Positions 1 to 7,120 of a stretch of DNA of 28,091 bases are shown here, in pieces. The DNA comes from Subdoligranulum sp. Lineage in GTDB: Bacteria > Bacillota > Clostridia > Oscillospirales > Ruminococcaceae. The DNA is taken from positions 1-28,091 of the forward strand of contig SFIE01000044.1 in assembly GCA_004555405.1 (NCBI GenBank). Direction: 5' to 3'. Position 1 is the stretch's first letter. Every line of letters begins with the position of its first letter. The notes beneath the pieces are model-generated. The model was given only the letters and a program-made list of their open reading frames with translations. It did not search any database and was not told the DNA's origin. A program made the translations under genes and the position numbers.

Positions 1-72
1 ACCAACACCACAGTGCGGTGTTGGTTAGCCCGCGGGAATTCGGTCGCTAAAAACAGTGCACTGCACTGTTTT
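1..72. repeat. Two consecutive short palindromes
   Basis: Positions 1-9 (ACCAACACC) pair with 17-25 (GGTGTTGGT). Positions 50-60 (AAAACAGTGCA) pair perfectly with 62-72 around a single central base. They precede a terminator and may belong to the 3' untranslated region of a unit that begins left of the window, or be protein-binding sites. No gene is visible here. Confidence 0.6.
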
Positions 73-103
73 CTAAACGCTCCCGCTGATGGTGCACCAG
101 GAT

Positions 104-141
104 GAAAGACCTGCGAACGGTTTCGTTTGCGGGTCTTTTTT
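104..141 (+). terminator. Rho-independent terminator of an upstream plus-strand unit
   Basis: A long stem (AAGACCTGCGAACG with CGTTTGCGGGTCTT, including G-U pairs) is followed by a run of T on the plus strand. It ends a transcript that starts outside the window. Confidence 0.8.
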
Positions 142-204
142 GTTATAGGGAAATGTTTTCGCCCGGATAGGCGGACTGCGGGAGTGCCAAAAGCAGGGCG
201 AAAC

Positions 205-421
205 ATTGGCGGGCCTGCGATGCAGGCCCCTACGAGCAAAGGGCAAGGCTTTCGCAAAAATATATCGCTCTTTTGTGATTCTATCGTAGGGGCGAGCAAT
301 GCTCGCCCGCTAAGACCTTGTGACCCCGCAAGGTTCTTCGGGTGGAGCAGAGCCCCACCCCTACAATGGGCCGCGAGGTGCGTGTGTGATTATAAACGCT
401 ATTTCGGTATTTCGCAGTAGG
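205..421. repeat. Hairpin-rich intergenic repeat, copy 1
   Basis: First of two near-identical direct copies about 279 bp apart. It holds three hairpin modules that each carry a GTAGGGG flank on one strand: GGGCCTGC-GAT-GCAGGCCC (minus orientation), GGGCGAGC-AAT-GCTCGCCC (plus orientation), and a GGGTGG...CCACCC module (minus orientation). The copy ends near GATTATAAACGCTATTTC. The design resembles REP/MITE-like intergenic repeats of gut Clostridia. ORFs in this stretch are by-products of the repeat. Confidence 0.75.
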
Positions 422-483
422 AGCATGGCTTGGCTCCGCCCGTATTTGCCGCAGCTGCAAACCCCAAAATCTGCCTCCGTACC

Positions 484-697
484 GTTGGCGGGCCTGCGAT
501 GCAGGCCCCTACGAGCAAAGGGCAAGGTTTTCGCAAAAATAGATCGCTCTTTTGTGATTCTATCGTAGGGGCGAGCATGGCTCGCCCGCTAAGCTTGTGA
601 CCCTGCAAGGCTCTTCGGGTGGAGCAGAGCCCCACCCCTACGATGGGCCGCGAGAGTGTGCTTGATTATAAACGCTATTTCACAATTTCACAGTAGG
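484..697. repeat. Hairpin-rich intergenic repeat, copy 2
   Basis: Second copy of the same repeat, with the same order and orientation of the three hairpin modules. It has small differences: shorter loops, the central module reads GGGCGAGC-AT-GGCTCGCCC, and a few bases are lost before CTTGTGACCC. The 60 bp between the copies is unrelated. No gene is seen from 142 to 748. Confidence 0.75.
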
Positions 698-748
698 GGC
701 AGGGCTTTTGATTTTTTTGATTACTACTGTGCGGGCGGCGGCGCCGCA

Positions 749-1286
749 TCAGGAAAAGCTGAGCTGACCGGTGAAGGACATGATGCTGAAAAACAGCAGA
801 AACGCCGTCCACACAAAGAAATAGACACCGCTGAAAACAGGCCTTTGGGGGCGGTTTTCCGTAATGCGGTCGGGCTGGTGGGGATCGTAATAGTTCACCA
901 CCTGCCGCCCCAGATCCTGCTTGCTGGGAAGGGGCTGGCGGCTCAGGTACTGGTAGGTTTTGCCGTTTACGGTGTACTCATAGGTGGGCTGATAAACCCT
1001 TTCCCGGCGCAGCCGATCGCTGCCGTTTTCCTGATGCTCCCACCTTTCCATCACCGATTCCTCCAGATGTACGAGCTTCATCATGGTGCGGGCGGTGTAA
1101 CGGCGCGCCTCGCTGGCGTATTCCTCTTGTGCGCCTTTTTTGGCGGCGGACACCGAGCCAGCCCGTCAGCACAGCCCCGATCAGAAAGCCGGTGCCCGCT
1201 GTGATATTCCGGGTATATTCTATGGGACAAGCCACAAGGGCTATCGCAAGAACGGAACCGATCACAATGATTTTGATATGCTTCAT
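749..1286 (-). pseudogene. DUF3592-like membrane protein, split by a frameshift
   Basis: Last gene of the minus-strand accessory operon. The reading frame starts at ATG 1286 behind AAGGAG and encodes a hydrophobic N-terminus (from MKHIKIIVIGS) with a second membrane segment (ITAGTGFLIGAVLTGWLG). Past a run of six A (plus positions 1136-1141) the coding sense moves to another frame. That frame continues with a soluble part holding YEYTVNGKTYQYLSRQ and VVNYYDPHQPDRI, typical of DUF3592 proteins (a 'Y.V.Gk.Y' strand and 'v.YdP..P'), and ends in a C-terminal membrane segment (GVYFFVWTAFLLFFSIMSF). Removing one base from the A run gives one 178-residue protein. No function is known. It is either a true one-base mutation or a homopolymer error; a start at GTG 1153 would lack the first two membrane segments. 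Confidence 0.7.
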
Positions 1287-1317
1287 ACCTTCTCCTTTCT
1301 GCCGCCATGGCAGGGGA

Positions 1318-1512
1318 TCAGGCTGCCGGCGGCTGGTGCTGCACGGCATTTACCAACAGAAGAGTCAGCCCGATATAGGCGGCGCTGGCCAGTGCCAGCA
1401 GCGCAAAGAAAATGACGCAGAGAATCCGCAGGGGCTTATTTTGCAGGCGGCGGGAGAAAAGGGTTCCCGGCAGCGACAGCAACAGCAGCACCACAGCAAG
1501 CCAAAGGGGCAT
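1318..1512 (-). CDS. Small hydrophobic membrane protein, unknown function
   Basis: A 64-residue protein made almost entirely of two membrane segments (LWLAVVLLLLSLPG and an ILCVIFFALLALASAAYIGL segment) joined by a short basic loop (SRRLQNK), so it probably sits in the cytoplasmic membrane as a hairpin. I chose ATG 1512 because AAAGGAGG lies 7 bases before it; the in-frame GTG at 1521 overlaps that ribosome binding site. It lies 14 bases after the DUF3137 gene upstream and 31 bases before the DUF3592 gene, so it is part of the operon. No family is recognised. Confidence 0.6.
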   Translation of the reverse strand: MPLWLAVVLLLLSLPGTLFSRRLQNKPLRILCVIFFALLALASAAYIGLTLLLVNAVQHQPPAA

Positions 1513-1526
1513 AGGCTCCACCTCCT

Positions 1527-2405
1527 TTACGCGCCGCAGAAGGCATCGATCAGCTCTGTGAACCAGTGCAGCTCACGGGCAAAGCGCTGGCGCAGCTGCG
1601 CCGGGGTTTCCCGGGCCTTGCCGATATCGAAAAAGCCGCGGCCGCTGTGAACGGCGATGTACAGCTTGCCGTCAGGGTTGAGATTCACGGCAAATTTGCC
1701 AAAGGAGGAATCCGACAGCGCTAAAATCTGCTGGATGCGGCTGGGGGTGAGAATGCGAAGGGCCGCCGCTTCATCGCCGCTGCTCAGCTGAAAGCGCTGA
1801 TCAAAGGCTTCGTTTCCGGTTTTGATGGTTTTAGAGCCGAACAGCTTATCCAGCCGTTCCCGGGGCCAAAGGGTGAGCCAGGTGGGAAATTCCTGATTCA
1901 GTTGGCACAGCATCCACTGGCCGGTGTAGACGATCTGCTCGTTTTTTTCCCACAGGCCGGTTTCCTCCCGCTGAAATTCGCTGACTTCCGTTAGCCTAAC
2001 GGTACACAGCTCGGCAACAAGGCCGTGATAGGTTCCCCGGATATGCCCGCTGCCGCTGCTATGGGTGTGGCTGGGCAGGGGAATGTTGGTGTTTTGCGCA
2101 TCCAAAAGGGGAGAGGCGGGGTTCAGCTGGATGTTTTCAAAGGCGGCGTTTACAATATCCGGCACAAGGGCATCGAATGCCTGCTGGCTTGCCTTGCCCT
2201 TGGCGCTGCCCTGCACCATTTGCCCCACGCCCAAGAGCACACAGCCAATGAGCACCAGCACAAGGTTGCCGCCAAAGATCATGCCCGCCACGGCGATCAC
2301 GCCGCCCAGCAGCGAAAGAAGCTTGCCGCCCAGCTTGCCGCTTTTACTTTTGCGCAGCTGCTGCGTGAGCTGTTCTTCGGTTCGGTTTGTTTTCTGTTCT
2401 GTCAT
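1527..2405 (-). CDS. DUF3137-family membrane-anchored protein (copy 2)
   Basis: A 292-residue protein of unknown function. The N-terminus is polar and basic (MTEQKTNRTEEQ...KSGKLGGK), then come two membrane segments at about residues 30-47 and 49-64. A soluble domain follows with the DUF3137 pattern TGNEAFDQRFQLSSGDEAAA, then ILTPSRIQQILAL, and late strands KLYIAVHSGRGFFDIG. The gene follows its paralogue in the same operon after a 10-base gap, suggesting the two proteins pair or form a complex. The family name is assigned from this pattern; the reaction, if any, is unknown. Length fits the family. Confidence 0.7.
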   Translation of the reverse strand: MTEQKTNRTEEQLTQQLRKSKSGKLGGKLLSLLGGVIAVAGMIFGGNLVLVLIGCVLLGVGQMVQGSAKGKASQQAFDALVPDIVNAAFENIQLNPASPLLDAQNTNIPLPSHTHSSGSGHIRGTYHGLVAELCTVRLTEVSEFQREETGLWEKNEQIVYTGQWMLCQLNQEFPTWLTLWPRERLDKLFGSKTIKTGNEAFDQRFQLSSGDEAAALRILTPSRIQQILALSDSSFGKFAVNLNPDGKLYIAVHSGRGFFDIGKARETPAQLRQRFARELHWFTELIDAFCGA

Positions 2406-2415
2406 AGTTTTCTCC

Positions 2416-3360
2416 TTATTCCGCCGCGCCGGTCAGGGCGGGGCTTTCCATTATCAGATCCAAAAAATTTCCCATGCCGGTCAGCGAGGCGGTGAACCAC
2501 TTGCGGATGCCGTCGATATCCCGCAGATCCAGCTCTTCGGGAACGCCTGCGAATACATACCGGGTGTTCAGCGCCAGCGTGAGATCGCCGTCACGGAGGA
2601 TCAGGCCGCACAGCCTGGCATGGGTGGAAGAGGCCTCTAACTTCTGCACCAGGTCACGAAGCTGCGGGGTGATGTGATCGTCCGCCTCCCGGCCATCCGC
2701 CGTGTGAGCGGCAAAGTGCTTGCGGAAGGCGGCAGGGGTAGTGATGTCGTCCTTTTTGCGATCCTGGAACCTATCGTTGAGGGCAATGTCCAGCGCCGGG
2801 TCACAGATGCCCTTGCAGCGGACCACGATGCCGCGGAACAGGGTTTCGGTTCGGGTCATCCAGTTGTCGTTGTCGGGGCCGGACTTTTCCTCCACGGTGC
2901 GGCGCAGCTCCACATTGGCGGCGGAGAACCGCAGGCCCTTGTGCTCGCCCTCGTGAAAGTCCGTTATGGTACACTCTGTAAAGTCGACCGCCGACAGCTT
3001 TGCCGCTTTCATGTACGCCCAGTCGATGGGCAGGGTGGCAGGCTCCGGCTCCGGGCCAAAGGCTTTTGTCAGCTCTGCGCGGAAAAAGCCGCCCAGCTGC
3101 TGCTGCATCAGGGCTTTTTTCTTATTTTGGGCGGGCTTTGCCACCAACAGGAACAGTGCCACGCCGGGGAACGCCAAAGCGCAGACCAAAAGGGGGTCAC
3201 GCCGTATAAACATTGAAATACACCCGGCGATCACCAGTAAAACGCCCAGCAAGATGCCGAGGCTCTCCGCTTTCTGATAGCTGCCCAGCTTTTTGGAAAG
3301 CTCCGCGTCCGTCATCCGCTGGGTGCCCGGCGCGTCAGGATCATTGCGTTTCTTTCGCAT
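2416..3360 (-). CDS. DUF3137-like membrane-anchored protein (copy 1)
   Basis: A 314-residue protein organised like the next gene downstream: charged N-terminus (MRKKRNDPDAPGTQRM), two membrane segments at about residues 35-53 and 56-74, then a soluble domain. The domain keeps the 'DPALDIALNDRFQDRKKDD' region (equivalent to the TG..FD.rF motif) and the late 'GLILRDGDLTLALNTRYVF' strands. The paralogues are diverged but share layout and length, which suggests an old duplication. The gene starts 12 bases after the stop of the lipoprotein upstream, so translation is probably coupled. Function unknown; a membrane partner of the operon's lipoproteins is an inference from context. Confidence 0.65.
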   Translation of the reverse strand: MRKKRNDPDAPGTQRMTDAELSKKLGSYQKAESLGILLGVLLVIAGCISMFIRRDPLLVCALAFPGVALFLLVAKPAQNKKKALMQQQLGGFFRAELTKAFGPEPEPATLPIDWAYMKAAKLSAVDFTECTITDFHEGEHKGLRFSAANVELRRTVEEKSGPDNDNWMTRTETLFRGIVVRCKGICDPALDIALNDRFQDRKKDDITTPAAFRKHFAAHTADGREADDHITPQLRDLVQKLEASSTHARLCGLILRDGDLTLALNTRYVFAGVPEELDLRDIDGIRKWFTASLTGMGNFLDLIMESPALTGAAE

Positions 3361-3372
3361 AGCCGTCCCTCC

Positions 3373-4713
3373 TTAGCAGCAAAGGCTGAAATACAGTGCG
3401 CTGTAGGGGTTCACTGTGTCGATATCCATCAGGGCGGCTTCGGGGGAAATGCTGTCCAGCTGCATACGCTTGGCGCTGTCTTTATAATTGTCCGGCTGGG
3501 CCTCGGCGGCAAAAACCAGCCCGTCATAATCCTCGGGAAGATAAACGGAGTAGCTTTTGGTCAAAACCTGCGCCCAATCCCCCACATTGTACTGCCAATC
3601 GGTGGAGTAGGTGAATTCGATCAGGTAGCTGTTTCCCTGCCAGCTGACGGTGTGGAGATAATAGTTTTCGCCCCGTTGGCTGTTGCCGTAGGCCGTTGCG
3701 GTGGTAAGCCACATACCGGTGTAGAAATCGTACAGCTCGCTGCTGGTGACAGTGGTGTACTGCTGGTCAAAGTAGGGAATGGAGCTTTCCGGAATATAGC
3801 AGATGGTGTCAAAGTGCAGCTCACGGATGCCGTCGTGGGTGTAGTCGCCGTGTTTTGTGATCTCCCAATAGCAGTCGTCGGTGTTGTAGCCGTCGCCAAG
3901 GCCGGAATAGCTGCAAACGCCGTTTTCCAGCAGGAAGGTGCCCATCTCCACGGCGGCATTGATGGCAAGGCCGTTTTGGGAAAAGTAGGGCTCGCTGGAC
4001 TGAATGCCCTCCACCGGAAGGAGGGTGCCGCCGTTTACGCTGTCGATGAGATCACCGCTGACGGTGCGGATCAGCTGCAGGGTATCGCCGCTGCCGTCAA
4101 AATGGAGCGTGATGCCGCTTTCCTCCACCCACAGGGTGCCGGATTCGATCACTTCCTCCTGATCGTTCACAAATTCCCAGGTGGAATCCTCGCGGATACG
4201 CAGCCAGAAGTTTTCGCCCTGATACTCCCAAAGCCCCACATAGGAGTCGATCGACTCCTCCGGCCCGGCCACCCCGGGCACATGGAAGCTGGAATACTCC
4301 GGCTGATAGACATAGCGCTCCTGAGGGTCCCACAGCCAGAGCATGGTGGTATTGCTCATGTCTTCGTGGCCGATCTCCACCAGCACATCGCTTTCCCCGT
4401 CCCCGTTCTGATCGTCGAAGGAGATTTGGAAGGCGCTGCTGCGGATGTCCTCGATGGTTTCGGGAAAGGCCACGCTGTCAAACAGCACCTGCTCCTCCTG
4501 GTCCCAGTAGAAGGCGGCGCTGTTGGGGTCGGCGGTCACCAGCACGTCCACGCTGTCCCCATCATGGGTGATGGTGCCGCTGCCGACTACCACGCCGGTG
4601 GTGCGCCAGTCCTCTCCCGCTGCATCGCCGGAATCGCCGCAGGCGGAAAGGCTCAGGCAGAGCGCCGGCGCCAGCGCAAAGGAAACGATCTGCTTCCATC
4701 GAATTTTCATCAT
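3373..4713 (-). CDS. Predicted lipoprotein with one W-rich beta module
   Basis: A 446-residue exported protein. A basic n-region (MMKIRWKQ), a hydrophobic stretch and the lipobox LSAC (Cys25) mark it as a signal-peptidase-II lipoprotein anchored on the outer face of the membrane. Residues around 95-115 contain DDQNGDGESDVLVEIG, a calcium-loop/VCBS-like motif. The middle part (YVGLWEYQG...WEFVNDQEEVIESGTLWVEE) is one copy of a module seen twice in each of the two lipoproteins encoded just upstream. The C-terminal half, rich in Tyr, Trp and Asp, is unlike anything I recognise. It starts 16 bases after the previous gene, within the operon. A ligand- or surface-binding role is plausible but unproven. 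Confidence 0.65.
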   Translation of the reverse strand: MMKIRWKQIVSFALAPALCLSLSACGDSGDAAGEDWRTTGVVVGSGTITHDGDSVDVLVTADPNSAAFYWDQEEQVLFDSVAFPETIEDIRSSAFQISFDDQNGDGESDVLVEIGHEDMSNTTMLWLWDPQERYVYQPEYSSFHVPGVAGPEESIDSYVGLWEYQGENFWLRIREDSTWEFVNDQEEVIESGTLWVEESGITLHFDGSGDTLQLIRTVSGDLIDSVNGGTLLPVEGIQSSEPYFSQNGLAINAAVEMGTFLLENGVCSYSGLGDGYNTDDCYWEITKHGDYTHDGIRELHFDTICYIPESSIPYFDQQYTTVTSSELYDFYTGMWLTTATAYGNSQRGENYYLHTVSWQGNSYLIEFTYSTDWQYNVGDWAQVLTKSYSVYLPEDYDGLVFAAEAQPDNYKDSAKRMQLDSISPEAALMDIDTVNPYSALYFSLCC

Positions 4714-4729
4714 TTTCCCGTCCTTTCTA

Positions 4730-5863
4730 TCACTCCATCAGGTAGTAAGAGCCCTCGTCGCCCCACACGAGAACGTCCTCGTCCAGTTCAAAGACCTTGT
4801 ACGACACGCCGTCGTACAGAGTGGAATCGGCGTAGTAGGTGCTCGCCTCGTCTGTGGAATAGGAAAAGGTGCCGCAGTCCATTTCCTCGCTTTCGACCCC
4901 GGGGGCGCGCTGGTAATAGCTCCAGCTGCCATGGCCGTCAAGTACAATGTAGGTTTCGGCGGAAAGATCGCCTTCATGATACCAAACGCCCTCGAATTCG
5001 GCAACATTCCGCTGGAAAAGGCTGGAATCCCAGCTCCGGTAAGAGCCGGAGGCTTCGCTGCTTTCGGCAAGGCTGCCGGGGGCATACCAGAGATACTCCA
5101 TCCCTTCGCCGGAGTTGAAATAGCCATAAGCGGCGGTGTAAAGCTGGCTGCCCTCAAGGGCGATGCGGCTGCCGGAATCATCGAGATCGCTGTAGGCGTA
5201 AACGGCCTCCCATTCCGGCTCGTAGCGCAGAGAACCGCTGTCCACTGCCTCGCCGCAAAGATACAGCGTCCAGCTGCCATCGGCATCGATCTCCATCGAG
5301 TCGTAGTCGTTGTTCGCTTCCCCCAGCCAGATGCCCGCAAAGGCGGTAAAATCGTTGACGGCGTCCTCGTGAAAGCCGCCGCCCTGCGGGATCACATCGC
5401 CCCGGCCATCGTCGGCCAGATCGTAGAGCGCGGCGATTTTTTCATCATAAGCGGCCGGATCATAGGAACTATCCACAAAAAGGGTAACGCCGAGGTTCGG
5501 CGGGGCAAGGATGAAAACATTTCCGCTTTCCATTAGGGTGACCGTGTCGGGGTCATATTCCGGATACACAGGCTCGCCGGTTTCATCGTAAAACTGCAGG
5601 TTGCAGCCGCCGTCCAGCTGATCCTGGGTGTATCGGCCCAGCTGGATCGAGGCGGTTTCGCCCTCCTGCAGCGTTGTTTCCAGGCGGTTTTCGCCAAAGT
5701 CTTCCTCGGAAACCAATTTGATGCGAAGATCCGCAAGGGGAAGGGTGGTGCGGTTTACCACCGTGATGTATACGGGCTGCGCTTTTGCGCCGCAGCCCGC
5801 CAGCAGGGCAAGGCTGACCAGCGCGGCCGCCAGCAGGCACAAAACAGGCATTTTGCGTTTCAT
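4730..5863 (-). CDS. Predicted lipoprotein with two W-rich beta modules
   Basis: A 377-residue lipoprotein with signal peptide MKRKMPVLCLLAAALVSLAL and lipobox LAGC (Cys24). I prefer ATG 5863; the GTG at 5875 almost abuts the AAGGAG site. After the lipid anchor comes a beta-rich domain of about 115 residues (from VYITVVNRTTLPLADLRI), then two tandem modules: FAGIWLGEANNDYDSMEIDA...GSW and FEGVWYHEGDLSAETYIVLD...GSW...MDCGTFSY. The second closely matches the last module of the next lipoprotein upstream (GSWYLDAEP...GSWELMERPG...DCGT). Probably a surface-exposed binding protein; the family has no name I can give. Confidence 0.65.
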   Translation of the reverse strand: MKRKMPVLCLLAAALVSLALLAGCGAKAQPVYITVVNRTTLPLADLRIKLVSEEDFGENRLETTLQEGETASIQLGRYTQDQLDGGCNLQFYDETGEPVYPEYDPDTVTLMESGNVFILAPPNLGVTLFVDSSYDPAAYDEKIAALYDLADDGRGDVIPQGGGFHEDAVNDFTAFAGIWLGEANNDYDSMEIDADGSWTLYLCGEAVDSGSLRYEPEWEAVYAYSDLDDSGSRIALEGSQLYTAAYGYFNSGEGMEYLWYAPGSLAESSEASGSYRSWDSSLFQRNVAEFEGVWYHEGDLSAETYIVLDGHGSWSYYQRAPGVESEEMDCGTFSYSTDEASTYYADSTLYDGVSYKVFELDEDVLVWGDEGSYYLME

Positions 5864-6010
5864 AGATCGTTTCACACTCCTTTTGGGGCGTTTTCAGCCG
5901 TTGCTGCCCCGGTTTTCCCCCAAAGACCGCCGCAGGGGCATAGAGCTTCTTGAATTATGCGGGGGCAAGGGCAAAAAGCTTTTTCATGGCAGGCTTTTTG
6001 GGGTGAGGGG
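5864..6010 (-). other. Intercistronic gap inside the lipoprotein operon
   Basis: This 147-base gap is the longest in the operon. It contains a weak hairpin (AAAAAGC...GCTTTTT near 5975-5999) that could lower downstream expression. It also has an 11-codon ORF, MKKLFALAPA then stop, from 5987, which looks like the start of a signal peptide and may be the remnant of a lost lipoprotein gene. No convincing gene. Confidence 0.35.
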
Positions 6011-6763
6011 TCATGCCATTTTCTGATAAAAGTTAAACTCGCCGCCCCAGCGCATGGTATCCTGATCGAGAAGGGTGAATTCATAAGCCACATCCTCAAA
6101 CTGGGAGGAAACGGCGAGATACATTTCCTCGCTGTCCTCAGGGGCCGGCTGGACTGTGCCGCAGTCCACCATGTCGGGGTCACCATCGCCGCCCGGGCGC
6201 TCCATCAGCTCCCAGCTGCCGGTTTTGTCAAACACAAGAATGCTGGGCGCATCCGGTTCGGCATCCAGATACCAGCTGCCCGCCAGCGCCGCAAAGTTGG
6301 GATCGCCAATGGTTTCGCCTGGGGCATCGCCGGTCACCTTGGTGAAGGTGCCAAGCTCGGCCACATGCAGCGCGCCCACTTCGTCTGACCAGCTGCGGTA
6401 GGCTACGCCGTCGTGCTCGTTGTAAAAATAGTCATAGTCATATTCCGGCACAAACTGGATAAAGCCGCTGGCGGTTATCTCTTCGTCGGCATCATACAGG
6501 GCAAAGCGAACCTCGTCACCCTCTTCGCTGCTGGCAACCAGCAAGGTGCCGTTGTCCTCGCCGGTCCATGCGCCGCCGTAGATATACAGGTCCGCCATCT
6601 GTTCGCTGTCCTTCACCAGCCCTTCAAAGGAATTGGGAACATCGTAAGAATTATCGTCTGTGCTGTCATCACTGGGGGCTGTGCTGTCTGCACCGCAGGC
6701 GGCAAGGCCAAGGCACAGCGCCAGTGCAAGGGCAAAAGACAAATATTTATGGAAGTGTTTCAT
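6011..6763 (-). CDS. Predicted lipoprotein, two W-rich beta modules
   Basis: A 250-residue lipoprotein. The start at ATG 6763 is set by AAGGAG 8 bases upstream and gives a classical signal peptide (MKHFHKYLSF...) with lipobox LAAC (Cys23). A Ser/Asp linker (STAPSDDSTDDNS) follows, then two modules: YGGAWTGEDNGTLLVAS... and LAGSWYLDAEPDAPSILVFD..GSWELMERPG...VDCGT...LLDQDTMRWGG. Both resemble the modules of the next two lipoproteins, so the three genes arose by duplication. Its start overlaps the end of the DUF2442 gene by 17 bases, which implies translational coupling. Role unknown; likely binds a ligand at the cell surface. Confidence 0.65.
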   Translation of the reverse strand: MKHFHKYLSFALALALCLGLAACGADSTAPSDDSTDDNSYDVPNSFEGLVKDSEQMADLYIYGGAWTGEDNGTLLVASSEEGDEVRFALYDADEEITASGFIQFVPEYDYDYFYNEHDGVAYRSWSDEVGALHVAELGTFTKVTGDAPGETIGDPNFAALAGSWYLDAEPDAPSILVFDKTGSWELMERPGGDGDPDMVDCGTVQPAPEDSEEMYLAVSSQFEDVAYEFTLLDQDTMRWGGEFNFYQKMA

Positions 6764-7034
6764 CGTGTTCTTCTCCTTTTTCAGATAAACTGTGTTCATG
6801 TTCCTGCTCTGCCATGGATAAAATTTCATCGTGGCTGAGCTCCACATCGCCGAAGCGAACAAAGATGCCGTTGGTCACAGCGCTGTTCCACACCCGGGCG
6901 TCGGCAAGCGGGCGAAACCGGATCTTATCCAGATACGGCTTCATATCCAGCAAAAGCCGACTTCCGGACACAAAATCCACCTGCAAAACATGGTCTGGCA
7001 GCGGCGTGACGGCTGTGAGATACCTTCGGTTCAA
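6747..7034 (-). CDS. DUF2442-family small protein
   Basis: About 95 residues. The core, TAVTPLPDHVLQVDFVSGSR then LLLDMKPYLDKIRFRPLAD and VELSHDEIL, follows the DUF2442 pattern ('dh.L.v.F..G....fDm.pyl....f..L.d'). These are small proteins of unknown function, often found in toxin-antitoxin-like or mobile contexts. I chose TTG 7034 because AAAGGGGG lies 8 bases before it. The ATG at 7082 would place the start inside the terminator hairpin at 7061-7095. This is the first gene of the lipoprotein operon, and its acidic, His/Glu-rich tail overlaps the next start. It may be a cytoplasmic regulator of the operon, but that is only inference. Confidence 0.55.
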   Translation of the reverse strand: MNRRYLTAVTPLPDHVLQVDFVSGSRLLLDMKPYLDKIRFRPLADARVWNSAVTNGIFVRFGDVELSHDEILSMAEQEHEHSLSEKGEEHDETLP

Positions 7035-7060
7035 GTGCGTGACCCCCTTTCCGGGCAAAT

Positions 7061-7095
7061 AAAAAGTCCACCGTACACACATTGTACGGTGGACT
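7061..7095 (-). terminator. Terminator hairpin between the LuxR gene and the lipoprotein operon
   Basis: Perfect 12-bp stem AGTCCACCGTAC / GTACGGTGGACT with a 7-base loop, followed on the minus strand by TTTTTATTTG. It lies 26 bases after the LuxR stop and 27 bases before the likely DUF2442 start. No separate promoter is evident between them, so it may act as a partial terminator or attenuator. Confidence 0.8.
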
Positions 7096-7120
7096 GGATG
7101 GGATAACCATTAACCAAAGG

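Noticed and set aside
205..697. CRISPR-like array
   Set aside because: There are only two copies of a ~210-bp unit with internal palindromes, not short repeats with unique spacers, and no cas genes.
1130..1155. Programmed -1 frameshift in the DUF3592 gene
   Set aside because: The two frames require a +1 (or -2) shift at the A6 run, not the usual -1 slip, and no stimulatory structure is evident; a mutation or error is simpler.
3652..5536. Long plus-strand frames (488 and 337 codons)
   Set aside because: They lie opposite two lipoprotein genes with lipoboxes and ribosome binding sites and span their intergenic gap, so they are shadows.
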